A stretch of DNA of 64,000 nucleotides from Cupriavidus taiwanensis (GCF_900250075.1 NZ_LT977071.1:496001-560000), one strand, 5' to 3'. Counted from the first letter of the stretch, positions 1 to 8,350 are shown. The notes: generated by a model not told the origin, from the sequence alone. A program made the numbers and translations.

Positions 1-2012
1 CGCTGATCCTGAACGTCGAGGATCGCGAAGGACCGCGCTACGTCAAGAGCCGCATCCTGCATCGCGGCGGCTTTTCCGTGATCGAGGCGGTCACCGGCCA
101 TTCGGCGCTGTCTCTGGTGCGCCAGCACGCGCCATCGCTGGTGCTGCTGTCGGCACGGCTGCCCGATATCAGCGGCCTGGAAGTGTGCCGCCTGCTGAAA
201 GAAGATCCGCAGACCGCACGCACGCTGGTGCTGCTGACCTCGCCCGGGCTGGCCCAGTCGCGGCAGCGGGTGGAGGCGCTGAACTGTGGCGCCGACGGCT
301 ACCTGGTCGAGCCCGCCGAACCCGAGGAAGTGCTGTCCAGCATCCAGGCGCTGCTGCGCCTGCGCGGCGCAGAAGACGCCTTCCACCGCACCTCGCGCGC
401 CCTGCACGAGCATGAAGACATGTTCCGCCAGCTCGCCGAATCGCTGGCCGACGTGGTGTGGATCCTCGATCCGTCGACGCGCCGGCTGCTGTTCGCCAGT
501 TCCTCGCTGGCGACGATCTGCGGCCACTCGGCCGAGCAGCTGATGGACGACCCGCGCCTGTGCCTGCAGCGCGTCGCGCCGGCCGACCGCGCGCGCGTGG
601 AGGCCGCCGTGGAGAGCATGCTGCGCGACGGCAGCATGGACATCGAATTCGCGGTGGCCTTGCCCGGCGGCGAGATGCGCGAAGTCCGCGCGCGCGCCTT
701 CCCCATGCGCAGCCGTGGCGGCGCCGACGACCCCGACAGCGCGCAGGCCGGTGCCGTCGGCCAGCCGCTGCGCATTGCCGGGATCTGCCAGGACGTGACG
801 CTGCAGAACCGCGCCGGGCGCACCTTGCGCGACGAGGAACGCCGCAAGGACCAGTTCCTGGCGATGCTGGCGCATGAACTGCGCAACCCGCTTGCACCGC
901 TGCGCAGCGCCGCAGACCTGCTGCAGCAGCTCGCGCCCACGCGCGAAGACATGTTCCGCGCGCGCGACATCATCGGCCGGCAGGTGCATCACCTGACCCG
1001 GCTGGTCGACGAGCTGCTCGATATCTCGCGCTTCAACCAGGGCCGCATCACGCTGCGGCAAGACCTGGTCGAGCTGCGCACCGCGCTCAATACCGCGGTG
1101 GAAGCCGTGCGTCCGGTGCTCGACGCCTACCGGCACACGCTGCGCTTGTCGCTGCCGGAGCAGCCGCTGCCGGTGCGCGGCGACCTGGTGCGCCTGACGC
1201 AGATCTTCAGCAACCTGCTGCAAAACGCTGCCGCATACACCCCCGCCGGCGGCATGATCTCGGTCGAAGCCGGCTTCGACGAGAGCACGCCAGAGACCGT
1301 GCCGGATGCGGTCTCCGGCGGGCAAGTCACGGTGCGCGTGCGCGACAACGGCACTGGCCTGTCCGCAGCACTGCAGCGGCAACTGTTCGATCCGCTGGCC
1401 CCGCCCGACCCGGCCAGGGAGAACGACGCCCCCACGGAGGCACCGCACAGCGCCTTCCCGCATGACGGGCCGGGCATCGGCCTGACACTGGTGCAAAAGC
1501 TGGTGCAGCTGCACGGCGGCACCATCCGCGCCTTCAGCGCCGGCCCCGGCCAGGGCAGCACCTTCACCGTGACGCTGCCGGTCGAGCCGTGGCAGAACTG
1601 GCATCCCGGTTCCGGCAAGGCCGGCTCGCGGCGCAGCGTGCCGCGCCGCATCCTGGTGGTGGACGACAACGTCGACGCGCTCGAGGCCATGACGATGGCG
1701 CTGCAGGCCATGGGGCACACCGTGGTGACCGCGCCCGACGGCCCCAGCGCGCTGGCGCGCGCCAGCGACGCGCGCCCGGACCTGGTGCTGCTGGACCTGG
1801 GCATGCCGGCCATGGACGGCTTTGAAACCGTGCGCCGGTTGCGCGCGCTGCCCGAGCTGCGCGGCGCCAAACTGGTCGCGCTGACCGGCTTCGGCCAGCC
1901 CGAGGACCGCCGCCGCGCACTGGCCGCGGGATTCGACCAGCACCTGGTCAAGCCCGCCGACCTGGACGCGCTGACGCGGCTGCTCGATGAGCTCGACCAG
2001 GAGCGCGCCTAG
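1..2012 (+). CDS. Hybrid sensor histidine kinase/response regulator, 5' truncated by the window edge
   Basis: The frame is open from base 3, so the true start lies outside the window. Visible order: an N-terminal receiver-like domain (to about base 370), a PAS domain (about 420-800), a HisKA domain with the phospho-acceptor motif HELRNP near 875-890, an HATPase domain with the late G box GPGIGLTLVQK near 1465-1500, and a C-terminal receiver (1640-2000) starting ILVVDDN with the phospho-site in LVLLDLGMP. Established for this class: ligand or redox input, autophosphorylation on His, transfer to the attached receiver. The first receiver reads LVLLSARLPD, so Ser replaces the usual phospho-Asp and this domain is probably a non-phosphorylated pseudo-receiver. 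No transmembrane segment is seen in the part present, so a cytoplasmic location is likely. The signal sensed is unknown. Confidence 0.93.
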   Translation, partial: LILNVEDREGPRYVKSRILHRGGFSVIEAVTGHSALSLVRQHAPSLVLLSARLPDISGLEVCRLLKEDPQTARTLVLLTSPGLAQSRQRVEALNCGADGYLVEPAEPEEVLSSIQALLRLRGAEDAFHRTSRALHEHEDMFRQLAESLADVVWILDPSTRRLLFASSSLATICGHSAEQLMDDPRLCLQRVAPADRARVEAAVESMLRDGSMDIEFAVALPGGEMREVRARAFPMRSRGGADDPDSAQAGAVGQPLRIAGICQDVTLQNRAGRTLRDEERRKDQFLAMLAHELRNPLAPLRSAADLLQQLAPTREDMFRARDIIGRQVHHLTRLVDELLDISRFNQGRITLRQDLVELRTALNTAVEAVRPVLDAYRHTLRLSLPEQPLPVRGDLVRLTQIFSNLLQNAAAYTPAGGMISVEAGFDESTPETVPDAVSGGQVTVRVRDNGTGLSAALQRQLFDPLAPPDPARENDAPTEAPHSAFPHDGPGIGLTLVQKLVQLHGGTIRAFSAGPGQGSTFTVTLPVEPWQNWHPGSGKAGSRRSVPRRILVVDDNVDALEAMTMALQAMGHTVVTAPDGPSALARASDARPDLVLLDLGMPAMDGFETVRRLRALPELRGAKLVALTGFGQPEDRRRALAAGFDQHLVKPADLDALTRLLDELDQERA

Positions 2013-2067
2013 CGCCATGCCCGCGCCGGCCGGAGCCTTCACCCGAGGATTCAACCAGGAGCTATCC

Positions 2068-2334
2068 GTGCATACCACGCCCGATCCCGACATCCCGCCC
2101 CGTGAGCCCGAAGTCCCGCCGCCGGAGCCGCCGCCCGGCCCGCCCCAACCCGTGGAAGACCCGCCTCCGGGCGACATGCCGCCACCGCCGCCGCAACGCG
2201 CCGGCGCCCGTGGCAAAGGAGCGATCAAGTGTCCCGCATCATCTGGAAAGGCGCCATTGCCTTCGGCCTCGTCAACATCCCCGTCGTGCTGCGCCCCGCG
2301 TCGCGCAGCCAGTCGCTGGACCTGGACCTGCTAG
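2068..2334 (+). CDS. Possible small proline-rich protein overlapping ku
   Basis: A GTG at 2068 follows an AGGAG (2057-2061) at good distance and opens an 88-codon frame. Its first 50 residues are highly biased: repeated acidic/proline blocks such as PPEPPPGPPQPVEDPP. After about 2229 the frame runs inside ku and the composition turns ordinary for an out-of-frame read. Short proline-rich proteins of this style are found in many proteobacteria without a known function. Either the gene is real and ends inside ku, translationally coupled to it, or this is a chance frame in GC-rich DNA. The ribosome site and the non-random composition make the first view slightly more attractive. Confidence 0.4.
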   Translation: MHTTPDPDIPPREPEVPPPEPPPGPPQPVEDPPPGDMPPPPPQRAGARGKGAIKCPASSGKAPLPSASSTSPSCCAPRRAASRWTWTC

Positions 2335-3278
2335 ACGTGCGCGACATGGCCCCGGTGGGCTACCAGCGCATCAACAAGAGCACCGGCAAGCCGGTCGACA
2401 AGGAGCATATCGTCAAGGGCTACCAGTACGCCAAGGACGAATACGTGCTGCTCAACGACGAAGATTTCCGCCGGGCCAATGTCGAGGCCACGCAGACCGT
2501 GGACATCGTCAGCTTTGTCGATGCCGAGAGCATTCCGCCGTACTACTTCGACACCCCGTACTACCTCGAGCCCGACAAGCGCGGCGAGCGCGGCTATGCC
2601 CTGCTGCACGAAACCATGCGCCGCACCGGCAAGGCCGCGCTGGCGCTGGTGGTGCTGCGCGCGCGCCAGCACCTGGCGGCGATGCTGGTGCACGACGACG
2701 CGCTGGTGCTGAACACCATGCGCTTCGCCGACGAGGTGCTGCCGATCTCGGAACTGCGCCTGCCCAAGGCGCCCAGCGGCAAGGCCACCGGCGCGCGCGG
2801 GCGCGAGATCGAGATGGCCGCCAAGCTGGTCGAAGACATGACCGAGGACTGGGCCCCCGAGCAATACCGCGACACCTACCGCGACGACCTGATGGCGCGC
2901 ATCGAGCAAAAGATCGAATCCGGCAAGACCCACCAGCTGACTCCGCCTGCGGAAGAGGAAGAAGCGCCGCGCCAGGGGGCCAAGGTCATCGACATGGTGG
3001 CGCTGCTGCGCCAGAGCCTGGGCAAGCGCGGCAAGGGCAGGCAGGAAGACGAGACCGAAACCGAAACCGATGCCGAGCCGGCGCGCCGCAAGACCCCCGC
3101 GCGGCACGCCGCCGCGCGCAAGCAGCCCGCCGCGAAGCGCGCCAGCGCCACGCCGGCCAAGCGCACGCGCAGCTCGAGTTCAAAGAGCGCCGGCACCAAG
3201 CGCGCCGGCAAGAGCGCATCGCACGCGCCGGCCGCGCGCAAAAGCGCCGGCACGACGGGCAGAAAGCGCGCCGCTTGA
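2229..3278 (+). CDS. ku: Ku protein, DNA end-binding factor of bacterial non-homologous end joining
   Basis: 349 residues beginning MSRIIWKGAIAFGLVNIPV, the characteristic start of bacterial Ku. The Ku core (about 1-250) should form a homodimeric ring that threads onto double-strand ends and recruits the ligase/polymerase LigD. The last 100 residues are a low-complexity tail rich in Lys, Ala, Arg, Ser and Pro, as in Ku proteins with an extended basic C-terminus that binds DNA and assists LigD. The GTG start is supported by AAAGGAG at 2215-2221. No ligD is present in the window, so the partner must be elsewhere. The gene directly follows a possible proline-rich small frame and is followed by a REP-like palindrome. 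Confidence 0.95.
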   Translation: MSRIIWKGAIAFGLVNIPVVLRPASRSQSLDLDLLDVRDMAPVGYQRINKSTGKPVDKEHIVKGYQYAKDEYVLLNDEDFRRANVEATQTVDIVSFVDAESIPPYYFDTPYYLEPDKRGERGYALLHETMRRTGKAALALVVLRARQHLAAMLVHDDALVLNTMRFADEVLPISELRLPKAPSGKATGARGREIEMAAKLVEDMTEDWAPEQYRDTYRDDLMARIEQKIESGKTHQLTPPAEEEEAPRQGAKVIDMVALLRQSLGKRGKGRQEDETETETDAEPARRKTPARHAAARKQPAAKRASATPAKRTRSSSSKSAGTKRAGKSASHAPAARKSAGTTGRKRAA

Positions 3279-3320
3279 TCCGTTTCGTTTCTACGGACTC
3301 AAACGTCCTGGCTTGTGTGC

Positions 3321-3348
3321 TCCCCTGTCCCGCGCGCGGGACGGGGGA
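3321..3348. repeat. REP-like palindrome, copy A (diverged)
   Basis: An inverted repeat (arms 3321-3334 and 3335-3348, one mismatch) of the form CTCCCC..CCCGCG/CGCGGG..GGGGGA, preceded by GCTTGTGTGCTCC. The flank and core match two other copies at 20496-20526 (opposite orientation) and 35739-35768. It lies between the convergent ends of ku and the BON-domain gene, the usual place for REP elements. Confidence 0.7.
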
Positions 3349-3400
3349 GAGGGCCGTTGGGATGCCACCGGCTGCGCTTACAGCCGAGAAGACTCCCCCC

Positions 3401-3835
3401 TCACCGCGTCGACACCTTCAAGTTGTCATTCACCGACGTCACCCCCTCGACGCTGCGTATCGTCTTCAACGCCAGGTCGTGCTGCTGCTGGGTCGGCACG
3501 GTGCCGCTGACTTCCACCGCCCCCTGTTGCGTCTTCACCTGAATGCCGGTGGACTTGAGGTCCTTGGTGCCGAGCAGCCGGGTCTTGATCTTCGTGGTGA
3601 TGGCGCTGTCCTCGATGCTTTGCCTGGCCTGGCCGACCCCGGTCACAGCGCTGGTGTCCGGGTCGGGCCGGCCGGGCATGCCCGGTGCCGAGTTGACCGG
3701 CGCCACCGGTGCCTCGTCGGCCGCAACGAAGATCAGCGCGCTCTTGTCGAGCGCCAGCGCACTACCGGCAGCAGAAGCCAGCGCCGCGACGCAGGCCATG
3801 CGCACGGTGCGCGCGGTGGTTCGGGAAAATCGCAT
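3401..3835 (-). CDS. Secreted BON-domain protein
   Basis: 144 residues. The start at 3835 is chosen because AAGGAG lies 6-7 bases upstream; a longer open frame has no such site. An N-terminal signal peptide (basic MRFSRTTARTVR then a hydrophobic Ala-rich stretch, cleavage likely after ALA near residue 29) sends it to the periplasm. Residues about 72-143 form one BON domain, with SAITTKIKTRLL at the start and the glycine-centred GAVEVSGTVPT and VEGVTSVNDNL motifs. BON domains bind phospholipid or occur in osmotic-shock proteins such as OsmY. A role in envelope stress is an inference. It is monocistronic and converges on ku. Confidence 0.88.
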   Translation of the reverse strand: MRFSRTTARTVRMACVAALASAAGSALALDKSALIFVAADEAPVAPVNSAPGMPGRPDPDTSAVTGVGQARQSIEDSAITTKIKTRLLGTKDLKSTGIQVKTQQGAVEVSGTVPTQQQHDLALKTIRSVEGVTSVNDNLKVSTR

Positions 3836-4121
3836 GCTTTCTCCTTGACGGTCCAGCGCAAGCCGCTGCCGGGCTGGCACGCGGCGCCACTGGCAAGGCA
3901 TTTTTCAGCAAGCTCCATACCCACCATGGCGGGCCGGGCGGTGCCACAGCCGCCGCGCCGGATGCTATGTAAAACGGGCCACGCGTTGTAAAAGCGCCGC
4001 GGCGCACGCGTGGCGCATCGCGCGCATCGCGCCGGCCCAGGCGGCATGGCGGCGCTGTCGTGCTTGGCATGGCGATTGCGAAGCAAGGTCTGCGGCAGTT
4101 CGCCGCGTCAAGGAGCTAGCA

Positions 4122-4418
4122 ATGGGACAGCAGCAACAGCCGGGTCAATCGCAGTCGGGCCAATCACAATCGGGCCAGAAGCAGCAGGAACAATCGCAAA
4201 CTGGTCAACGCGGCAGCCAGCAGCAACCTGGACAACAAGGCGGCGGGCAGATGGGTGACAAGGACCGCATGCAGGACCAACAGCAGCAGCAGGACCGCGG
4301 CAGCTCGCAGCCTGGCCAGCAAAGCGGCCAGCGCGGCGGCCAGCAAAGCGGCCAGGGCGGGCAGACGGGTGGTCAGCAGGGTGGACAAGGCGGACAAGGC
4401 GGACAACGCCAGCAGTAA
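4122..4418 (+). CDS. Low-complexity Gln/Gly-rich small protein
   Basis: 98 residues composed almost wholly of Gln, Gly and Ser with a few Asp, Lys and Arg. There are no aromatic residues and hardly any hydrophobic ones, and no signal peptide. It carries GQSQSGQSQSGQ and GGQGGQGGQ short repeats with an acidic/basic island DKDRMQD in the middle. AAGGAG at 4110-4115 is well placed before the ATG and a strong intrinsic terminator follows at 4507-4541, so it looks like a genuine one-gene transcription unit. The composition predicts an intrinsically disordered, very hydrophilic protein. A desiccation- or stress-linked role would be a guess; I do not recognise the family. Confidence 0.75.
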   Translation: MGQQQQPGQSQSGQSQSGQKQQEQSQTGQRGSQQQPGQQGGGQMGDKDRMQDQQQQQDRGSSQPGQQSGQRGGQQSGQGGQTGGQQGGQGGQGGQRQQ

Positions 4419-4506
4419 CACCCAGCCGCTACAACAAGGCAGCTATCCGGGTATGTGCGTGAGCAACATGCGGTGCTGACGCAGGGGCATACGCCGGAGA
4501 TTGGCA

Positions 4507-4541
4507 GGCCGGAACCCTGAACGGGGCTCCGGCCCTTTTTA
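4507..4541 (+). terminator. Intrinsic terminator after the Gln/Gly-rich gene
   Basis: GGCCGGAACCC (4507-4517) pairs with GGGCTCCGGCC (4524-4534) with a single mismatch, followed by five T (4536-4540). Confidence 0.8.
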
Positions 4542-4651
4542 CGGGTGGCGGGCGCGGCGGCGCACTGCGCGCGCATGCTGTCACCATCGCGTCACCATCG
4601 CGTGTATGCTGGCCCTGACCCGATCCCTTTTCCTTCCAGGCAGTTCCAGCC

Positions 4652-5608
4652 TTGTCCAGCGTCACTGACCCCGCCCCGGGCAGCGCCACGCCGCAGCGCC
4701 GCGGCCCGCTGCATCAGCTCTCCGCGAGACTGCGGGAGCAGGCAGGTGCGCACGTGCGCGCGCTGACCCGCAGCAACTCCGGCCTGCGCCTGGACTATGA
4801 CAACCCGCCCGGCGACCCCGGCCTGTTCGGCCCGGAAGCGGTCTGCTGGCGCGTGCATGCGGATTTCCCGGCAATGCTGGCCGGCGGCGTCAGCGCGCTG
4901 CTGCTGCAGACGCTGCATCCGCTGGCGCTGGCCGGGGTATGGGACCATTCCAGCTTCCGCACCGACATGCAGGGGCGCCTGGGCCGCACCGCGCAGTTCA
5001 TCGCCGGCACCACCTATGGCAGCCGCGCGGACGCGATGGCGCTGATCGAACGCGTGCGGCGCATCCATACCGGGGTGTCCGGCATCGCGCCGGACGGACG
5101 GCCCTACGCGGCGTCGGACCCCGCGCTGCTGACCTGGGTGCACGTGGCCGAGGTCTCGAGCTTCCTGGCGGGCTACCTGCGCTATGTCGGCCCGCTCGGC
5201 GCTGCCGAGCAGGACCGCTATTACGCCGAGGTGGCCAGCATCGCGCAGTTGCTCGGCGCGACCGAGGTGCCGCGCTCGCGCGCCGAAGTGGACGCCTATC
5301 TCGACTCCATGCGGCCCGCGCTGATGGCCAGCGAGCGTACCCGCGAAGTGGTGCGTCTGGTCAGGAAGATGCCGGTGGCCAATCCCTTGCTGCAGCCGGC
5401 GGTGAGCATCATGACCGACGCCGGCATCGCGCTGCTGCCGCCGTGGGCACGCCGCCAGCTGAACCTGGACGGGCCTTCGATCCGCCGCTCCGCGGCGCTG
5501 GCAGGCATGCACGTGCTGGCACCGGCACTGCGCTGGGCGCTTGGCGCGGGCTTGGCGGCCCGGGCCCGGCGGCGCGTGGCGCGCGGCGCGGACGCTCAAA
5601 CGGGTTGA
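4652..5608 (+). CDS. DUF2236 / MpaB-type oxygenase family protein
   Basis: 318 residues from a TTG start; no strong ribosome site is seen, so the start is tentative. The sequence fits the DUF2236 family (ER-bound oxygenase MpaB / latex-clearing-protein fold), an all-helical haem-type oxygenase group. Characteristic pieces are FGPEAVCWRVHADFPAMLAG near residue 60, LLLQTLHPLALAGVWDHSSF near 90, and the histidine segments RIHTGVSG and LLTWVHVAEVSSFLAGY in the middle. Family members use a haem coordinated by helix-borne histidines, but most have no assigned substrate. The protein is probably cytoplasmic or peripherally membrane-bound. It stands alone, with a terminator before it and a long non-coding stretch after it. 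Confidence 0.85.
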   Translation: MSSVTDPAPGSATPQRRGPLHQLSARLREQAGAHVRALTRSNSGLRLDYDNPPGDPGLFGPEAVCWRVHADFPAMLAGGVSALLLQTLHPLALAGVWDHSSFRTDMQGRLGRTAQFIAGTTYGSRADAMALIERVRRIHTGVSGIAPDGRPYAASDPALLTWVHVAEVSSFLAGYLRYVGPLGAAEQDRYYAEVASIAQLLGATEVPRSRAEVDAYLDSMRPALMASERTREVVRLVRKMPVANPLLQPAVSIMTDAGIALLPPWARRQLNLDGPSIRRSAALAGMHVLAPALRWALGAGLAARARRRVARGADAQTG

Positions 5609-6431
5609 GGGTACGACGTGCGTTGCAGCCGACCAGGGCCGATCAGCGAACGCTTTCGGAGAGCAAAACGGAAATAGCGCCAGATTGCCCCGTATTTCAG
5701 GGGATCGCCCGCCGGTGAAGTGGCGTTAAATGTGGCTTGGCATTCCGAACGGCCGGTCGGGTTATTCGACCGTCCGGCCACTGCGCCGCAGAGCGCGAAT
5801 CAAACGACGAGGGCAAAAAAAGAAGCCCACGCGCGGGGTGCTCGTAGGCTTTCCAGGACTGCTCGAGCCAAACAGCTCTTGTTACGAATATAAACGCGCT
5901 TACATGAGGTGTAAATCCCGCTTCTATCAGGGGATTCCCCTAGCGCGAACGCGCGCCTTGGCGTGTTTCTGGCATTTTTGCCCCTGAAATCACTTTCAGG
6001 TTAATTCTTGCAGAGGCTGGCAATTTGCTGCCGGCCGAATGCCCGCTTGGTCTTGTCGGCCAGGCGGGCGTTTCTCACGCCCGCAGAAGCGCCGTTCCTT
6101 ACCTCAATTCGCAGGAAGAAAGCAAACAAATTAATAGAGCGTAGCCTCTAGACCACGAGCGACGTGCCGTCCGTCAACGCTTGTAAAACTTTGTTACTCT
6201 CGCCCCTGAAGTATTCCCCTTCTCTTCTGGCAGCGCCAACCGCCGGCCATTGCACGACAATCCGGGGCCTCCATGCCGGGCCGGGTCTCGAGGCAATCCA
6301 GGCGGCCAGTCCGGTCGCCGTTACCGAGAGCGGATGTTTCCCCTGCCGCCCAGGCCGAGCCGCACCCCAAGCCGCCGGCCAACGGACCGTTATCAGCCGC
6401 CAGAACCCTTGCGGGCTCTTCCGGAGTCGTT
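5609..6431. other. 823-base stretch without a convincing gene
   Basis: No frame here has both coding-like composition and a ribosome site. Parts are clearly AT-richer than the flanks (about 5870-5930 and 6120-6230). Several short symmetric motifs occur: 5751-5779 (GGCCGG..CCGGCC), TTACA..TGTAA near 5900-5914, AGGGG-ATT-CCCCT near 5929-5941, and CCTGAAA..TTTCAGG near 5983-6000. It lies upstream of the Hfq-like gene and fliC and probably holds their control sites and perhaps a small RNA. Confidence 0.6.
5815..5853 (-). terminator. Possible leftward intrinsic terminator
   Basis: Read on the minus strand, AAGCC and CAC pair with GTG and GGCTT (with a one-sided 6-base bulge) and are followed by a run of seven T (A-run at 5815-5821). 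No leftward gene precedes it, so it may end an unannotated small transcript; the stem is imperfect. Confidence 0.35.
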
Positions 6432-6758
6432 GTGAAGAAGAAGGAAATCCGGCCCAAGCAACCCAGCCGACGGCAACTGCAGTCCCAGCAATTCGCCGCG
6501 TACCGCATCACCCAGTCCCCGGTGATCGTGCACTTGTCCAACGGCGCCCGGCTGCACGGGCTGGTGCTGGCAGCCGACGATTTCGTGCTGCTGCTCGGCC
6601 GGCGCCCCGACGACATCCAGCCCACCGTGGTCTACAAGCGCGCTATCTGCCTTGTCACGCCGGCCGGTGGGCCGGAGGTAGTGAGCGTCGCGCCGGAAAC
6701 GGTGGCCGCGCCGGATTTCGTGCCGCTCTATATTCCGCGCACGCGCAAGCGCCGCTAG
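6432..6758 (+). CDS. Hfq/Sm-like RNA-binding protein next to fliC
   Basis: 108 residues from a GTG at 6432 with GGAG at 6423-6426. Residues 30-56 (PVIVHLSNGARLHGLVLAAD followed by DFVLLL) match the Sm1 motif of Hfq, with the conserved NG, the D-x-F-V-x-L-L strand and matching spacing. Residues 67-76 (VYKRAICLVTP) match Sm2, where canonical Hfq reads YKHAIS; Lys is kept but His is replaced by Arg. The loop between the motifs is a few residues longer than in Hfq. The N-terminus is a basic extension (KKKEIRPKQPSRR) and the C-terminus ends in RTRKRR. It should form an Sm-fold ring and bind RNA. Its place just before the flagellin gene suggests post-transcriptional control of flagellar genes, which is inference. 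It is not the housekeeping hfq, which normally sits beside hflX/der elsewhere. Confidence 0.8.
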   Translation: MKKKEIRPKQPSRRQLQSQQFAAYRITQSPVIVHLSNGARLHGLVLAADDFVLLLGRRPDDIQPTVVYKRAICLVTPAGGPEVVSVAPETVAAPDFVPLYIPRTRKRR

Positions 6759-6860
6759 GCCGGCGCCTCTTCCAAACGCCCTCCCGCCTTTGCCGACCGT
6801 CGTGGTACGGCGCCTCCCCCGCCCTGCCGGCACCCCGCGAAACTATCGCGGAGATCACTC

Positions 6861-6887
6861 TAAACCTTTGCCTTGCCCGGTCGATAA
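6861..6887 (+). promoter_or_regulatory. Sigma-28 (FliA) promoter of fliC
   Basis: TAAA at 6861-6864, a 15-base spacer, then GTCGATAA at 6880-6887, one mismatch from the consensus TAAA-N15-GCCGATAA. It lies about 100 bases before the fliC start, as expected for a late flagellar gene. Confidence 0.85.
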
Positions 6888-6983
6888 CCCAAGCAACGGA
6901 GGCACTCTACGCCCTGCAAAGCAGGCCGCCAACGTTACGGCACTAGCCGGAATGCCCAAAACTTTGCATATAGGAGTCGTACC

Positions 6984-8288
6984 ATGGCGCAAGTCATTAA
7001 CACCAATTCGTTGTCTCTGATGACTCAGAACAACCTGAACGCTTCGCAATCGTCGCTGAACACGGCGATCCAACGCCTGTCGTCGGGCCTGCGCATCAAC
7101 AGCGCCAAGGACGACGCCGCCGGCCAGGCCATTGCGAACCGCTTCACCGCCAACATCCGCGGCCTGACGCAAGCTCAGCGCAACGCCAACGACGGCATTT
7201 CGCTGGCGCAAACCACTGAAGGCGCGCTGACCGAAGTCAACAACAACCTACAGCGTATCCGTGAACTGGCCGTGCAAGCCTCGACGGGCTCGAACTCGTC
7301 GTCCGACCTGAAATCGATCCAGGACGAAATCAACCAGCGTCTGGCAGAAATCGATCGTACCTCTCAGCAAACCGACTTCAACGGCGTGAAAGTGCTGGCC
7401 GGCAGCAACAAACTGTCCGTCCAGGTTGGCGCAAACGACGGCGAAACCATCTCTATCGATCTGAAGCAGATCGACAAGACCACCCTGGGCCTGAGCGGTT
7501 TCTCGGTGGCCAAGAACTCGCTGGACGTTGGCCCAAAGATCACCACGATCGCCGCCGCCGCGGGCACCGGTTCGTACAATGTGAGCTTCGCTGCTGGCGA
7601 CATTACCAAGATTAACGCTGCAACCGGCAAGACCTTTGCAGCAGCGGACCTCGAACTGCACGAAGTCAAGACGGCCGCCGGCGCCAACTCCGGCCAGTTC
7701 GTGGTAAAGGCTGGTGACGACTACTTCGCGGCTTCGGTTGACCGTACCACCGGCGCCGTGAAGCTCAACGAAGCCGACGTGGCATTCGACGACACCGCCA
7801 ATGGCATCACCGGCCCCGTCACGCTGCAAGACCAGGTGGTGCGCGTTGCCAACAACGCGGCTGGAGTCGCCACCGGCTACGTCACCGTGCAGGGCAAGAA
7901 CTATGCCGCGGCAAACACCCTGACCGATGGCGGTGCTGCCGGCACCCTCAACGTGGCTGTGGGCACGATCTCCCTGAGTGGCACCCCTACAGCCGAGTTC
8001 ACCGGCGTTCCGACCGGCAACGCGCTGAAGAAGATCGACGCCGCACTGAAGCAAGTTGACGATCTGCGCAGCTCGCTGGGTGCCGTCCAGAACCGTTTTG
8101 ACTCCGTCATCTCGAACCTGGGCACCACCGTGACCAACCTGTCCTCGTCGCGCTCGCGTATCCAGGACGCGGACTACGCAACGGAAGTGTCGAACATGAC
8201 CCGCGCGAACATCCTGCAACAGGCTGGTACGTCGGTCCTGGCGCAAGCCAACCAGACCACTCAGGGCGTGCTGTCGCTGCTGCGTTAA
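6984..8288 (+). CDS. fliC: Flagellin
   Basis: 434 residues, the subunit of the flagellar filament, exported through the flagellar type III apparatus. The N-terminal D0/D1 region (about 1-150, MAQVINTNSLSLMTQNNLN then RLSSGLRINSAKDDAAGQAI) and the C-terminal D1/D0 region (about 350-434, ending QTTQGVLSLLR) are typical and form the coiled-coil filament core. The centre (about 160-340) is rich in Ala, Thr, Gly and Val and is the variable surface-exposed domain. AGGAG at 6972-6976 precedes the ATG, a sigma-28 promoter lies upstream and a strong terminator follows, so it is probably expressed as a single-gene late unit. No second flagellin gene is seen in the window. Confidence 0.98.
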   Translation: MAQVINTNSLSLMTQNNLNASQSSLNTAIQRLSSGLRINSAKDDAAGQAIANRFTANIRGLTQAQRNANDGISLAQTTEGALTEVNNNLQRIRELAVQASTGSNSSSDLKSIQDEINQRLAEIDRTSQQTDFNGVKVLAGSNKLSVQVGANDGETISIDLKQIDKTTLGLSGFSVAKNSLDVGPKITTIAAAAGTGSYNVSFAAGDITKINAATGKTFAAADLELHEVKTAAGANSGQFVVKAGDDYFAASVDRTTGAVKLNEADVAFDDTANGITGPVTLQDQVVRVANNAAGVATGYVTVQGKNYAAANTLTDGGAAGTLNVAVGTISLSGTPTAEFTGVPTGNALKKIDAALKQVDDLRSSLGAVQNRFDSVISNLGTTVTNLSSSRSRIQDADYATEVSNMTRANILQQAGTSVLAQANQTTQGVLSLLR

Positions 8289-8311
8289 TCGCCTAGGCGA
8301 AAGACCAAGAA

Positions 8312-8338
8312 GGCTGGGCCGCAAGGCCCGGCCTTTTT
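8312..8338 (+). terminator. fliC terminator
   Basis: GGCTGGGCC (8312-8320), GCAA loop, GGCCCGGCC (8325-8333), then TTTTT. One internal mismatch. Confidence 0.92.
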
Positions 8339-8350
8339 GTCCGAGAGCAT

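Noticed and set aside
6164..6946. Open frame of 260 codons overlapping the Hfq-like gene
   Set aside because: Different reading frame, no ribosome site and no domain; the Sm-motif frame explains the region.
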